A stretch of DNA of 44,553 nt from an uncultured Brevundimonas sp. (GCF_937870815.1 NZ_CALMZS010000198.1:1-44553), one strand, 5' to 3'; counted from the stretch's first letter, positions 17,333 through 24,403 are shown. Made by a program: numbers and translations. Notes: a model not told the origin generated them from the letters alone.

Positions 17333-18528
17333 TCCGGACCTCCGTCGCCCTTCTGCCCCTGATGCTCGTCGCCGCACCGGCTTTCGCCCAGTCCCATGCC
17401 GGACATACTCCCACAGCGCAGGTGCAGCCCGCTCCACTGCCGCCCGGCTGTGTTCGCCGCGCCGCGCCGAATGCCGACCCCTCTCGAATCGGATCTGCCG
17501 GAGCCCCGGTGTGTCCGGCGGGCGCGGTTCCTGCCCGACTGCCGACTTCCGCGTCAGATCCGCATGCGGGCCACGATATGTCGACCATGGGCCAGACTCC
17601 GGCGGCACCGGCAATGCCCATGGGTCACGATATGTCGACCATGGGCCAGGCTCCGGCGGCACCGGCGATGCGGATGGGGCACGACATGTCGACCATGGGT
17701 CAGATGCCTACCGGGCATGACATGCAGGGCATGGCCATGCCGCCGGATGTGCCGACAAGCGCCAACAATCCGGGACGGCCGCCTGAGACACCTCCCCCGG
17801 CTCGGGCGTCAAGCGGACCGGCCCACGCCGCTGACCTGTTGTTCGACCCGGCCGAGATGGAAGCGTCCCGCGAGGAACTGCGCATCGAAAACGGCGACAT
17901 CCTGACAACTGCGGTTATCGTGGAGCGGCTGGAAGGAACCTTTGCCGACGACGGTGAAGGTTATGCCTGGGATGCCCAAGGGTGGAGCGGCGGCGATATC
18001 AATCGCTTCTGGTGGAAGTCCGAGGGTGAAGGCGCATTCGGCGGCAAGCTCGAGAAAGCCGAGGTTCAGGCGCTGTACAGCAGGGCCGTCCTGCCGTTCT
18101 GGAATCTGCAGGCTGGCCTCCGTCAGACCTACCGACCCGAAGCGGACAGAACCGACTTGGTCGTGGCGATGCAGGGCCTCGCGCCCTACTGGTTTGAGGT
18201 CGATGCCTCCGCCTTCCTTTCCAACAGGGGAGAACTCACGGCACGTGTTCAATCGCTCTACGATCAGCGCATCACCCAGCGATGGATTCTGCAACCGCGA
18301 GCAGAAGTTCTCCTGTCCGCAGAGGACATTCCCGAGCTCTCGATCGGCTCCGGCCTGAGTTCCCTGCAACTCAGCGCGCGTCTCCGCTATGAAGTGCGCA
18401 AGGAGTTCGCCCCCTACGTTGGTGTCGAATGGACGAGGAGCTTCGGCAATACGGCTGACTTTCTGGAAGCAGACGGTCGGAGCGCGGAAGACACCCGGTT
18501 CGTCGTCGGCGTTCGGGCCTGGTTCTAG
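17329..18528 (+). CDS. pcoB: PcoB/CopB outer-membrane copper resistance protein
   Basis: This 399-residue protein has a Sec signal (VALLPLMLVAAPAFAQS), a long Met/His-rich linker and a C-terminal CopB barrel domain (about residues 160-399, starting ADLLFDPAEMEASREELRIE). The linker holds three copies of an 18-residue unit starting GHDMSTMGQ and a shorter GHDMQGM, which should bind copper. The C-terminus VGVRAWF ends in Phe, as expected for an outer-membrane barrel. It is translationally coupled to pcoA. The mature protein probably sequesters copper in the periplasm or outer membrane; the mechanism in this family remains open. Confidence 0.93.
   Translation: MIRTSVALLPLMLVAAPAFAQSHAGHTPTAQVQPAPLPPGCVRRAAPNADPSRIGSAGAPVCPAGAVPARLPTSASDPHAGHDMSTMGQTPAAPAMPMGHDMSTMGQAPAAPAMRMGHDMSTMGQMPTGHDMQGMAMPPDVPTSANNPGRPPETPPPARASSGPAHAADLLFDPAEMEASREELRIENGDILTTAVIVERLEGTFADDGEGYAWDAQGWSGGDINRFWWKSEGEGAFGGKLEKAEVQALYSRAVLPFWNLQAGLRQTYRPEADRTDLVVAMQGLAPYWFEVDASAFLSNRGELTARVQSLYDQRITQRWILQPRAEVLLSAEDIPELSIGSGLSSLQLSARLRYEVRKEFAPYVGVEWTRSFGNTADFLEADGRSAEDTRFVVGVRAWF
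17569..17711 (+). repeat. 54-base tandem repeat in pcoB
   Basis: Two full units and a partial third start at 17569, 17623 and 17677, each encoding an 18-residue GHDMSTMGQ-type copper-binding unit. The repeats are nearly identical, so copy number could change by recombination. Confidence 0.85.
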
Positions 18529-18572
18529 CGACGGTCGGACGGATCGCGACGGGTCGCGGAGCAGGGTTCGGG

Positions 18573-19346
18573 ATGGAGGTATTCAGAGACATTCGGGCTG
18601 TCGTGATGGATCTCGACGACACCCTGATCTCGGCCTACCGCCGTCCGGACCTGCTATGGGAAACCGTCTGTCGGTGCTTTCAAGCTCAACTGGGCGCGCT
18701 TGATCAGGAGGAGGCGGTGCGTGCGCTGACGCGGGCCGGACAGGCGTTCTGGGGCGATCCGAAACGGCATGCCCTTGGTCGGCTGAATCCCTCCGAGGCT
18801 CGGCGCATCATTGTCGCCGACGCGTTCGAGGCGTTACAGGGAAGCGGCTGGCAACCACCGTCTCGGGAGGTCGCCGAGCGGATGGCTGACGCCTTCAGCC
18901 TTCAACGCGACCGTGACATGCGGCTCGAGCCGGGTGCGGACGCCCTGTTGGCTCATCTGGGCAGGGCAGGATACCGGCTGGCGCTTCTTACCAACGGAAC
19001 CGGTCCGCTGCAGCGCGCCAAGATCGAGCGGTTCGGCCTGACATCGCGTTTCCACCATATCCAGATCGAGGGGGAGGTCGGCGTCGGCAAGCCGGATCCC
19101 GCTGCGTTCAGACAGGCGTTCGAGGCCCTGGCCGTCGACCCGGCGACCGTCTGTGTGATCGGCGACAGTCTGGAATGGGATATTCGCCCGGCCAGGGCCT
19201 TGGGCTGTCGCACGGTCTTGTTCGATCCGGACAGGTCACCTGGAGACGCAAGTCATCGTTGTGAAACGGATATCCATGTGCGGACATTCGAAAGCCTCGC
19301 CGTCTGCCTCCCCGGTCCCCGGGGTTGGTCCCTGGAGGAGGTCTGA
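18573..19346 (+). CDS. HAD-superfamily hydrolase, subfamily IA
   Basis: This 257-residue enzyme has the four HAD motifs: DLDDTL (nucleophile Asp, motif I), LLTNG (motif II), GKPDPAAF with its Lys (motif III) and VIGDSLEWDI (motif IV). The helical cap between motifs I and II is of normal size. The family dephosphorylates small phosphorylated metabolites, so the substrate is unknown. It is 44 bases after pcoB on the same strand and could be transcribed with it. It ends at the convergent terminator-like hairpin at 19440. Its relevance to copper is unclear. Confidence 0.85.
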   Translation: MEVFRDIRAVVMDLDDTLISAYRRPDLLWETVCRCFQAQLGALDQEEAVRALTRAGQAFWGDPKRHALGRLNPSEARRIIVADAFEALQGSGWQPPSREVAERMADAFSLQRDRDMRLEPGADALLAHLGRAGYRLALLTNGTGPLQRAKIERFGLTSRFHHIQIEGEVGVGKPDPAAFRQAFEALAVDPATVCVIGDSLEWDIRPARALGCRTVLFDPDRSPGDASHRCETDIHVRTFESLAVCLPGPRGWSLEEV

Positions 19347-19439
19347 GCCGCGCAGCGGCGAGTCCGGCAAGGCCATCCATGTCGTCGACGTTTGGCGGGG
19401 CGCGGCCAGATCGGCGAGATGACTCCGGACGGAACGAAA

Positions 19440-19472
19440 AGCGCCGCGCAGTAGACTGCGCGACGCTCTTTC
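19440..19472. terminator. terminator between convergent HAD gene and copC
   Basis: AGCG, a single mismatch and CGCGCAG pair with CTGCGCG and CGCT around a TAGA loop (19440-19467). An AAAA run precedes it and a CTTTC run follows, so it may work on both strands. Confidence 0.65.
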
Positions 19473-19513
19473 AAATCAGGTTCCGACCTTTCAGGAGGTG
19501 GGTGGCCGGCCCT

Positions 19514-19921
19514 TCAGTGAACCATGAAGCGGACGACGCCATTCATATGGTGGCCGTCGGCCCCCATCGCGGCCCAGGCGGCGGAATAGGATCCGGGCGC
19601 CAAGGCGGGCAGGGACGCATTGACCGTGGGCGCGGGCGACGCGTCCGCGGGGACCGCCACATCCGTGGCCTGCCCGGCGGGGCCTGTCAGCCTGAGCGAT
19701 GTCAGGGTCATCGCGTGCGGAAACGTCACCGAAAACGCGGTCGGCGCGGCGGCCAGCATGGCATTGTCCGCAGGCGCGGTCGTGACGTCGCTGGCCGGGG
19801 CCTGCATGGCGGCGTGATCCTGCATCGACATGCCCGCGTGGGAATGGGTCTGGGCCTGGGCTAGCGAGACGGGGGCGAGCGCCGCGAGACTGGCCAGGCC
19901 GGCGAGAACTGAATGTTTCAT
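19514..19921 (-). CDS. copC: CopC-family periplasmic copper-binding protein
   Basis: This 135-residue protein has a Sec signal (LAGLASLAALAPVSLAQAQ) and a CopC-like beta-sandwich. The copper end is His/Met-rich (THSHAGMSMQDHAAMQ), which resembles a Cu-binding N-terminal extension. The core has SVTFPHAMTLTSLRLTG and the C-terminal PGSYSAAWAAMGADGHHMNGVVRFMV strand pattern typical of CopC/PcoC, including a His pair. It carries copper in the periplasm. It follows the lipoprotein gene at 19945, with 23 bases between, and probably uses the same promoter at 20388-20414. No copD-like membrane partner is seen in the window. Confidence 0.88.
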   Translation of the reverse strand: MKHSVLAGLASLAALAPVSLAQAQTHSHAGMSMQDHAAMQAPASDVTTAPADNAMLAAAPTAFSVTFPHAMTLTSLRLTGPAGQATDVAVPADASPAPTVNASLPALAPGSYSAAWAAMGADGHHMNGVVRFMVH

Positions 19922-19944
19922 GGAAGAACTCCTGCCTATGCGGC

Positions 19945-20271
19945 TTATTGGCTGGGCGGCATGGTCATGCCGTCCATCTTGGACATGTCATGGCCGGCCA
20001 TCGGATCAACGGGCGGTGACGTGGGCGCGGGCGCGGGCGCCGGGGCCGGGCGAGCCGGCCGGGTCGCTGAGGTCTTCGGCACCGCCGTCGGCCCGGACAC
20101 CGCGGTCGGGGGTGCCGGGATCGGCTCCGGCATGGCCGACGGGGCGGCGTCCACGGGGGCTACCGTTGAAGCGGCCGGTGCCGCTTCGGCGTCAATCGGC
20201 TGAGGCTCGGCCGCTGGCTGGCAGGCGGCCAGGACGGCCGCAGCCGCGGCGAAAACGACCAGGATTCTCAT
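19945..20271 (-). CDS. Pro-rich lipoprotein with Met/His C-terminal tail
   Basis: This 108-residue protein has a lipoprotein signal ending in the lipobox VLAAC, so it should be anchored to a membrane. The middle is a long Ala/Pro-rich linker. The last 20 residues, starting GHDMSKMDGMTM, look like a copper-binding tail. I do not recognise a family. It is upstream of copC in the same direction. The predicted mRNA leader carries two overlapping inverted repeats (20321-20377), and a candidate sigma promoter is at 20388-20414. It is likely a small periplasmic copper-binding or signalling lipoprotein; the role is inferred from composition and context only. Confidence 0.72.
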   Translation of the reverse strand: MRILVVFAAAAAVLAACQPAAEPQPIDAEAAPAASTVAPVDAAPSAMPEPIPAPPTAVSGPTAVPKTSATRPARPAPAPAPAPTSPPVDPMAGHDMSKMDGMTMPPSQ

Positions 20272-20320
20272 CTAATGTTCTCCCGAACAGAGGAGGAAGG
20301 CCAGGGTCGGTTTTTGCGAT

Positions 20321-20377
20321 CCTGACGATCGACCGGTTATGTCGTCAGGCGTCATCTGAATGGGTGAAATGACGCCT
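20321..20377 (-). other. overlapping inverted repeats in lipoprotein-copC leader
   Basis: Two perfect inverted repeats share three bases: AGGCGTCAT (20347-20355) with ATGACGCCT (20369-20377), and CCTGACGA (20321-20328) with TCGTCAGG (20342-20349), each with a 13-base loop. They lie within the predicted 5' end of the transcript. Because they overlap at 20347-20349, full pairing of one disturbs the other. Confidence 0.7.
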
Positions 20378-20387
20378 TCATCTAGGT

Positions 20388-20414
20388 CTACGCGCACCAG
20401 GACCGCAGCCCTCG
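20388..20414 (-). promoter_or_regulatory. candidate ECF promoter for the lipoprotein-copC unit
   Basis: On the minus strand CGAGG (20410-20414) and CGTAG (20388-20392) are 17 bases apart, matching the shared motif. It lies about 117 bases before the start codon and just after the end of the sigma factor gene. Confidence 0.65.
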
Positions 20415-20476
20415 CCAGGATTTGCAAATTGTCGGGGATCGGCGAGAGGGGACCATGCAAGCGATCGTCGAGCAGA

Positions 20477-21055
20477 TTATTCCGGTTGGGCTGGAGAGTC
20501 GGCCGGATCGCGCAGGACATCCGAGAGCCTTCGGCGCGCGCGCGCCACGCGCGTCTCCACAGCCTTGACCGAAATCCCGAGAATCCCGGCCGCTTCCGAC
20601 TGACTCCGGCCCTCGAGCGCTGTCAGCAGAAGCGGAGCCTTGAGGTGGGGCGGGAGGCGGCTCATTTCTTCGTTCAGTCGGGACAGTCGGCGGGCGGTCT
20701 CCATCCGGTCATCCGCTGATTCGGCTCCGTCCGGCACCGCCAGGGCTTCGGGCGACGACAGGTCGAGACCACCGCGGATCAATCGCCGGACAAGTCGGCG
20801 GCGGCTCCAGTCGCGGCATTTGTTCAGCGCGATCGTTCGAAGCCAGGCCTCGAAAGGGCGCGCGGGATCGTAGCGGCGAATGCTGATCCAGGCCGCGGCG
20901 TAGGTCTCCTGCAGGAGATCCCACGCCTCCTGTTCGTCGCCGACATAGCGACGGATGACCCGAAACAAGGCAGCCTTGGTCTGCCGCATCAGTTCGCTAA
21001 ACGCCGTGCGCTCACCGTTGGCGGCGCGCGCTGAAAGATCGTCCGGATACTCCAC
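20477..21055 (-). CDS. CnrH-like ECF sigma factor
   Basis: This 192-residue sigma-70-type factor is of the extracytoplasmic function class, with only regions 2 and 4. Region 2 includes DEQEAWDLLQETYAAAWISI and region 4 includes LEGRSQSEAAGILGISVKAVETRVARARRRL, a clear helix-turn-helix. There is no region 1 or 3. Upstream and in the same direction are a CnrX-like sensor and a CnrY-like anti-sigma factor, the order of cnrYXH in Cupriavidus. It should be held at the membrane by the CnrY-like protein and released when the sensor binds metal. The four CGAGG-N17-CGTA sites in the window are candidate targets. Confidence 0.92.
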   Translation of the reverse strand: MEYPDDLSARAANGERTAFSELMRQTKAALFRVIRRYVGDEQEAWDLLQETYAAAWISIRRYDPARPFEAWLRTIALNKCRDWSRRRLVRRLIRGGLDLSSPEALAVPDGAESADDRMETARRLSRLNEEMSRLPPHLKAPLLLTALEGRSQSEAAGILGISVKAVETRVARARRRLSDVLRDPADSPAQPE

Positions 21056-21063
21056 CCGAACGG

Positions 21064-21504
21064 CTAGCGCTCGTCGGGCGCGAGGGCCGAGACGATTCGG
21101 TCGTCGAAGACCTTTGCCTGGTCGGGCGTGAGCACGGAACGCATCTCGAAGACATGGGTGATGGTCTCCTTCTGCAAGGTGCCCATGGCATCATGGATGT
21201 GGTCGACGGCGGCCTGTACCTGGGGGCCGTCCCCGTCGCTCTGTTCGATGGCGCGGGCGAGTTCCAGGTTGGCGGCCCGAACGTCCGCTTCGAGCCCCGG
21301 ACGTCGCGCCGCGAATTTGGCCTCGATCATCTCGATCCTGCCGAGTTGGCCAGGCGAGAGCGTCAGATCGTCGTGGACGATATCGTGGAGAGACGGCGGC
21401 GCGCGGCGGCTCAGGACCCAGCTGGCGCTGATCCACGTACCGGCGCCGCCGGCCAGAGCGGCCAGCAGGGCCGTTATGACGATGGCTCGCCAGCCACGCA
21501 TCAT
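21064..21504 (-). CDS. CnrX-like periplasmic metal sensor
   Basis: This 146-residue membrane-anchored sensor has an N-terminal helix (about 8-30) and a periplasmic helical domain. It can be aligned with Cupriavidus CnrX at a constant offset of two: H40, H44, E61, H117 and M121 here match H42, H46, E63, H119 and M123 of CnrX. The segment HVFEMRSVLTP and the AAN turn of the long helix also match. These ligands bind Ni/Co in CnrX. An ATG repeated at the start leaves the first residue uncertain by one codon. The stop of cnrY overlaps the start. The neighbours are copper genes, so copper sensing is possible but not shown. Confidence 0.92.
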   Translation of the reverse strand: MMRGWRAIVITALLAALAGGAGTWISASWVLSRRAPPSLHDIVHDDLTLSPGQLGRIEMIEAKFAARRPGLEADVRAANLELARAIEQSDGDGPQVQAAVDHIHDAMGTLQKETITHVFEMRSVLTPDQAKVFDDRIVSALAPDER

Positions 21505-21782
21505 TGGCCGACGTCCAGTCTGGCCAGGGGCGCCAGACCCGCATCGATCGTGAAGATCGTCAGTTCTCCCGTCGGCCGCGGTGCCGCTATCGCGCCCACG
21601 CCGCCGGCCGTCAGTCCGGTCGCCAGTGCCATGGCGACTGCCCCGAGACGCAATTGGGAGACAAGCCGTTCACTTCGCAGGATCTCGACCCGGCGCCAGA
21701 CCAGAGGCTCGAGTCCCTCGAGCGAACGATCGGCCGGCGCGGCGGCCGCTCCGTTCAGAAGGTCATCCAGATATTGCGTCAT
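21501..21782 (-). CDS. CnrY-like anti-sigma factor
   Basis: This 93-residue protein has a cytoplasmic N-terminus (MTQYLDDLLNGAAAAPADRSLEGLEPLVWRRVEILR split over the first 36 residues), one hydrophobic helix (about 47-68) and a short periplasmic tail. CnrY proteins have this layout and clamp the sigma factor at the membrane. A longer frame reaches upstream to 22454, but its extra part lies antisense to the DUF2231 gene and is not believable. The start at 21782 follows a GGAGAG site. It is the first gene of the Y-X-H unit and has its own CGAGG-N17-CGTAT box at 21815-21841, which implies autoregulation. Confidence 0.85.
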   Translation of the reverse strand: MTQYLDDLLNGAAAAPADRSLEGLEPLVWRRVEILRSERLVSQLRLGAVAMALATGLTAGGVGAIAAPRPTGELTIFTIDAGLAPLARLDVGQ

Positions 21783-21814
21783 CGAATACTCTCCTTCGTG
21801 GCCCCTGATAACTG

Positions 21815-21841
21815 ATACGCGGGACCGCGCCGAATCCCTCG
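21815..21841 (-). promoter_or_regulatory. candidate ECF promoter for cnrY-X-H
   Basis: On the minus strand CGAGG (21837-21841) and CGTAT (21815-21819) are 17 bases apart. Transcription would start near 21808, 26 bases before the anti-sigma start. It is the only one of the four sites ending CGTAT rather than CGTAG. Confidence 0.65.
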
Positions 21842-21843
21842 GA

Positions 21844-21870
21844 CGAGGGGGGCGTCTCCAGGCTGCGTAG
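21844..21870 (+). promoter_or_regulatory. candidate ECF promoter for the DUF2231 operon
   Basis: CGAGG (21844-21848) and CGTAG (21866-21870) are 17 bases apart. Its -35 box is separated from the divergent cnrY -35 box by two bases, forming the palindrome CCCTCGGACGAGGG. Confidence 0.65.
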
Positions 21871-21900
21871 TTAGCAGAAGAGACGTGAACGGAGACGGCT

Positions 21901-22551
21901 ATGGGATTGCGGAAATTGATGTCGGCGTTGGCCGTGCTTGTGGTGCTGGCAGTCACCGTACCGGCGTTCGCCCACGAGGACCACAAGGGCCCGGCCACGG
22001 CATCCGTCGCGGCCGCGCCGATGGCAGACGGGCATGGATCGGCCATGGCGGCGATGCCGGGGATGACGGCGGAGATGGACCACGGCGGCATGGTGGCCGA
22101 CGCTGCGCCCCGGACCATACCCCAAAGGCTGGTCCGCTGGCTGGGTGCCATGCATCCCGCGGCCGTGCACTTTCCGATCGCGCTGTTTCTCGTGGCGGCG
22201 GTGCTCGAGATCGCCGCGCTGACCTTGCGGCGACCCGTCCTTACCCAGGGCACGCGGGTAATCATCGCCCTGGCCGCGATTTCAGCGATCGGAGCGGTGG
22301 TGCTCGGCTGGTTCGCCATGGGCCTGCCCGGCAATGACGATGTCACCCACACGTACCACCGCTGGCTCGGCACATCGATCGCGGGTCTGGGCCTGGCGAC
22401 CTGGTGGGCCAAGGAACATTGGACCCGCAGGCCGGGCCGGGGCCGCGAACTCATTTATATCGGTTTGCTGAGCGTCACGGCGGCGGCCATCCTCGTCAAC
22501 GCCCTGCTGGGCGGGATGCTGACCCATGGCGTGCGTCATCTGATGTTCTGA
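21901..22551 (+). CDS. DUF2231 membrane protein with His/Met-rich loop
   Basis: This 216-residue protein has a signal-like first helix ending AFAHEDHKG, a His/Met-rich periplasmic region (about residues 25-70, including MADGHGSAMAAMPGMTAEMDHGGM) and then four helices of a DUF2231 domain. The domain motif MHPAAVHFPIALF is clear and its two histidines suggest heme or metal binding. The family is of unknown function but appears with copper and cytochrome genes. It is the first gene of an operon with the three following genes and has its own sigma-type promoter. The conserved residues and the island context suggest a copper-related membrane role, inferred only. Confidence 0.85.
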   Translation: MGLRKLMSALAVLVVLAVTVPAFAHEDHKGPATASVAAAPMADGHGSAMAAMPGMTAEMDHGGMVADAAPRTIPQRLVRWLGAMHPAAVHFPIALFLVAAVLEIAALTLRRPVLTQGTRVIIALAAISAIGAVVLGWFAMGLPGNDDVTHTYHRWLGTSIAGLGLATWWAKEHWTRRPGRGRELIYIGLLSVTAAAILVNALLGGMLTHGVRHLMF

Positions 22552-22559
22552 TCGAGGAG

Positions 22560-22580
22560 GGGCGGGCTTGAACCGCCCTT
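22560..22580 (+). terminator. weak hairpin after the DUF2231 gene
   Basis: GGGCGG (22560-22565) pairs with CCGCCC (22573-22578), followed only by TTCC. It may attenuate rather than stop transcription into the next gene. Confidence 0.3.
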
Positions 22581-22676
22581 CCGCCCTCAATCCACCGGCC
22601 GGCACCGCTGCGCGGACCGGCTTCCACCCGCCGGACCTGGTCGCCATTGCGGCCGCGCCCAACAGGAGAACCGACC

Positions 22677-23147
22677 ATGATCCTTCGTTCCGCCCTCGCC
22701 GGGGTCGCCCTGGCCGCCGTCCTGGCGACGTCTGTCCATGCCCAGTCCGCTGAGGAGCAGCAGGTCCGCGCGGTCGTGACGGCCTACCGGGACGCCATCA
22801 CCGGCATGGACGTTTCCCGGACGCCGTCGCTGTTCTGGCCCGACTCCGAGATCTTCGAGAACGGCGGGGTGGAGGGCAGTTTCGCCTATTATCTCGAGCA
22901 CCACCTGGGGCCGGAGTTCGACGATCTGGCGGGGTTTGAATTCCGAAATCACCAGATGACGGTGGAGGTCGACGGCGACACGGCCTTCGTCAGCGAGACC
23001 TATACCTATCACATCACCTTCAAGGACGCCGGGCGGGCCCCGATCGAGCGCCGCGGCGTCGCCACCAGCGTGTTGCGGAAACGCGATGACCAATGGCGTT
23101 TCGATGTCTATCACTCCTCGGCCCGACCCATTCGTCCGGCGGCCTGA
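22677..23147 (+). CDS. exported NTF2/SnoaL-like (DUF4440-type) protein
   Basis: This 156-residue protein has a Sec signal ending VHAQ and one NTF2-like cone domain. Recognisable features are the first helix EQQVRAVVTAYRDAITGMD, the loop SLFWPDSEIFENGG and the strands FVSETYTYHITFKD and WRFDVYHSS. The family includes hydrolase-like and binding proteins, so function cannot be fixed. The start is the ATG at 22677 with an AGGAGA site. It lies in the DUF2231-to-PepSY set of the copper island. Its His and Met content is modest, so a scaffold or heme-related role is as likely as direct metal binding. Confidence 0.8.
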   Translation: MILRSALAGVALAAVLATSVHAQSAEEQQVRAVVTAYRDAITGMDVSRTPSLFWPDSEIFENGGVEGSFAYYLEHHLGPEFDDLAGFEFRNHQMTVEVDGDTAFVSETYTYHITFKDAGRAPIERRGVATSVLRKRDDQWRFDVYHSSARPIRPAA

Positions 23148-23197
23148 GCGCAGGCTACCGGGCTCATCTTGCTCTTGATCATTAAAGGAATGAGACG

Positions 23198-23662
23198 ATG
23201 ACGGAGCCGCTTTCCCGCCGGGCCCTTTTGATCGTTGGGGTCAGCGCCGCGGCCACCGCGGCCTGTGCGCAGACCACGCGGCCCTCGTCGGATCTTGCCG
23301 TCTACAAATCGCCCACCTGCGGCTGTTGTTCCGCATGGGTCGAGCACATGACGGCGGCAGGGTTCCAGGTGCAGACGACCGAGGTGGCCGATCCCGGCGT
23401 TGTGCGCCGCGCCAGGGGCGTCCCCGACCCGCTGGCGGCCTGTCATACCGCTGTGATCGGCCGATATGTCCTGGAAGGGCATGTGCCTGCCGAAGATGTA
23501 CGCAGACTGCTCGCGGAACGCCCCGACGCCCTCGGGCTCGCGGTGCCGGCGATGCCGTTGGGCTCGCCGGGGATGGAGATGCCGGACGGTCGCCGGGAGG
23601 CCTATGAAACCCTGCTGCTACTCAATGGCGGCGGCACCCGCGTGTTCGCGCGTCATGCCTGA
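23198..23662 (+). CDS. DUF411 periplasmic copper-binding protein (CopG-like)
   Basis: This 154-residue protein has a twin-arginine-like start (SRRALLIVGVSAAATAACAQ) and a DUF411 domain. The domain motif is SPTCGCCSAWVEHM with three Cys in TCGCC, and further ligands sit in PLAACHTAVIGRYVLEGHVP and in GLAVPAMPLGSPGMEM. DUF411 includes the CopG family found in copper clusters of Pseudomonas and Vibrio. The overall length is normal. It follows the NTF2-like gene by 50 bases and is followed by a PepSY gene 12 bases later, so the set is likely co-transcribed. The role is periplasmic copper handling, inferred from family and context. Confidence 0.88.
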   Translation: MTEPLSRRALLIVGVSAAATAACAQTTRPSSDLAVYKSPTCGCCSAWVEHMTAAGFQVQTTEVADPGVVRRARGVPDPLAACHTAVIGRYVLEGHVPAEDVRRLLAERPDALGLAVPAMPLGSPGMEMPDGRREAYETLLLLNGGGTRVFARHA

Positions 23663-23674
23663 CCGGAGACCGTC

Positions 23675-24403
23675 CTGAAAATCCTCAAGCTCTCTACCCA
23701 ACTGCACAAATGGATCGCGCTGGTCGTCGGTCTCCAGGTCCTGTTCTGGGTCGGCGGCGGCCTGGTGATGGTGGCCCTTCCCATAGAGACGGTCCGCAGC
23801 GAGCACCGAGTCGCCGAACAGGCCGCCGTCCCGCTGGCGCTGGCCGGCCTGCCGTCGCTCGACGAGATTGCTCGGCAAGCCGGCGTAGCGCCCACTCAGG
23901 CGGACCTGCACACCACGCCGCGTGGTCCGGCCTGGACATTGAAACCGGTGAGCGGCGAGCCGGTGATCGTTTCGGCGGTGACGGGGCGGCCGTTCGCGCC
24001 CATGTCGCGGGATGAGGTCTCGGCCTTCGCGAAAGGGGCCTATCGCGGCGAGGCCGAGGTGACCGACGTGGCCTATCTGGCGACCGCGCCCGAGGAGACG
24101 GGCAAGACCGGGCCGCTGTGGCGGGTGGATTTCGCGGATGGCGAAAAGACCTCCTTCTATGTGTCGCCGTCCACCGGTGAGGTGGTGTCGCGCCGCTCGG
24201 GGGTCTGGCGTCTGTTCGACTTCTTCTGGCGTCTGCACGTCATGGACTGGGACGACGGCGAGGACTTCAACCACCCGCTGATCATCATCACCACGGCCCT
24301 GACGCTCAGCATTGTCGTCTCGGGATTCATTCTGTTGTGGATCCGGATCGCCCGGGATCTGAAAGGATTGCGCGCCTCGAAACGGTCGACCAGGGACGAT
24401 TGA
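23675..24403 (+). CDS. PepSY-domain membrane protein, probable CTG start
   Basis: This roughly 242-residue protein has a first helix (LVVGLQVLFWVGGGLVM), a periplasmic PepSY region (about 30-185, with DEVSAFAKGAYRGEA and YVSPSTGEVVSRRSG) and a C-terminal helix (IITTALTLSIVVSGFILLW). The family is found beside iron and copper uptake or reduction genes. The start is unusual: no ATG lies before the first helix. A GTG at 23765 would cut the helix away. A CTG at 23675 has a GGAG site six bases before it and restores the expected KLSTQLHKWIALVVG start, so I prefer it. The gene closes the DUF2231 operon. Confidence 0.75.
   Translation: MKILKLSTQLHKWIALVVGLQVLFWVGGGLVMVALPIETVRSEHRVAEQAAVPLALAGLPSLDEIARQAGVAPTQADLHTTPRGPAWTLKPVSGEPVIVSAVTGRPFAPMSRDEVSAFAKGAYRGEAEVTDVAYLATAPEETGKTGPLWRVDFADGEKTSFYVSPSTGEVVSRRSGVWRLFDFFWRLHVMDWDDGEDFNHPLIIITTALTLSIVVSGFILLWIRIARDLKGLRASKRSTRDD

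Noticed and set aside
21501..22454. 317-residue version of the cnrY frame
   Set aside because: The extra part runs antisense through the DUF2231 gene and the divergent promoters.
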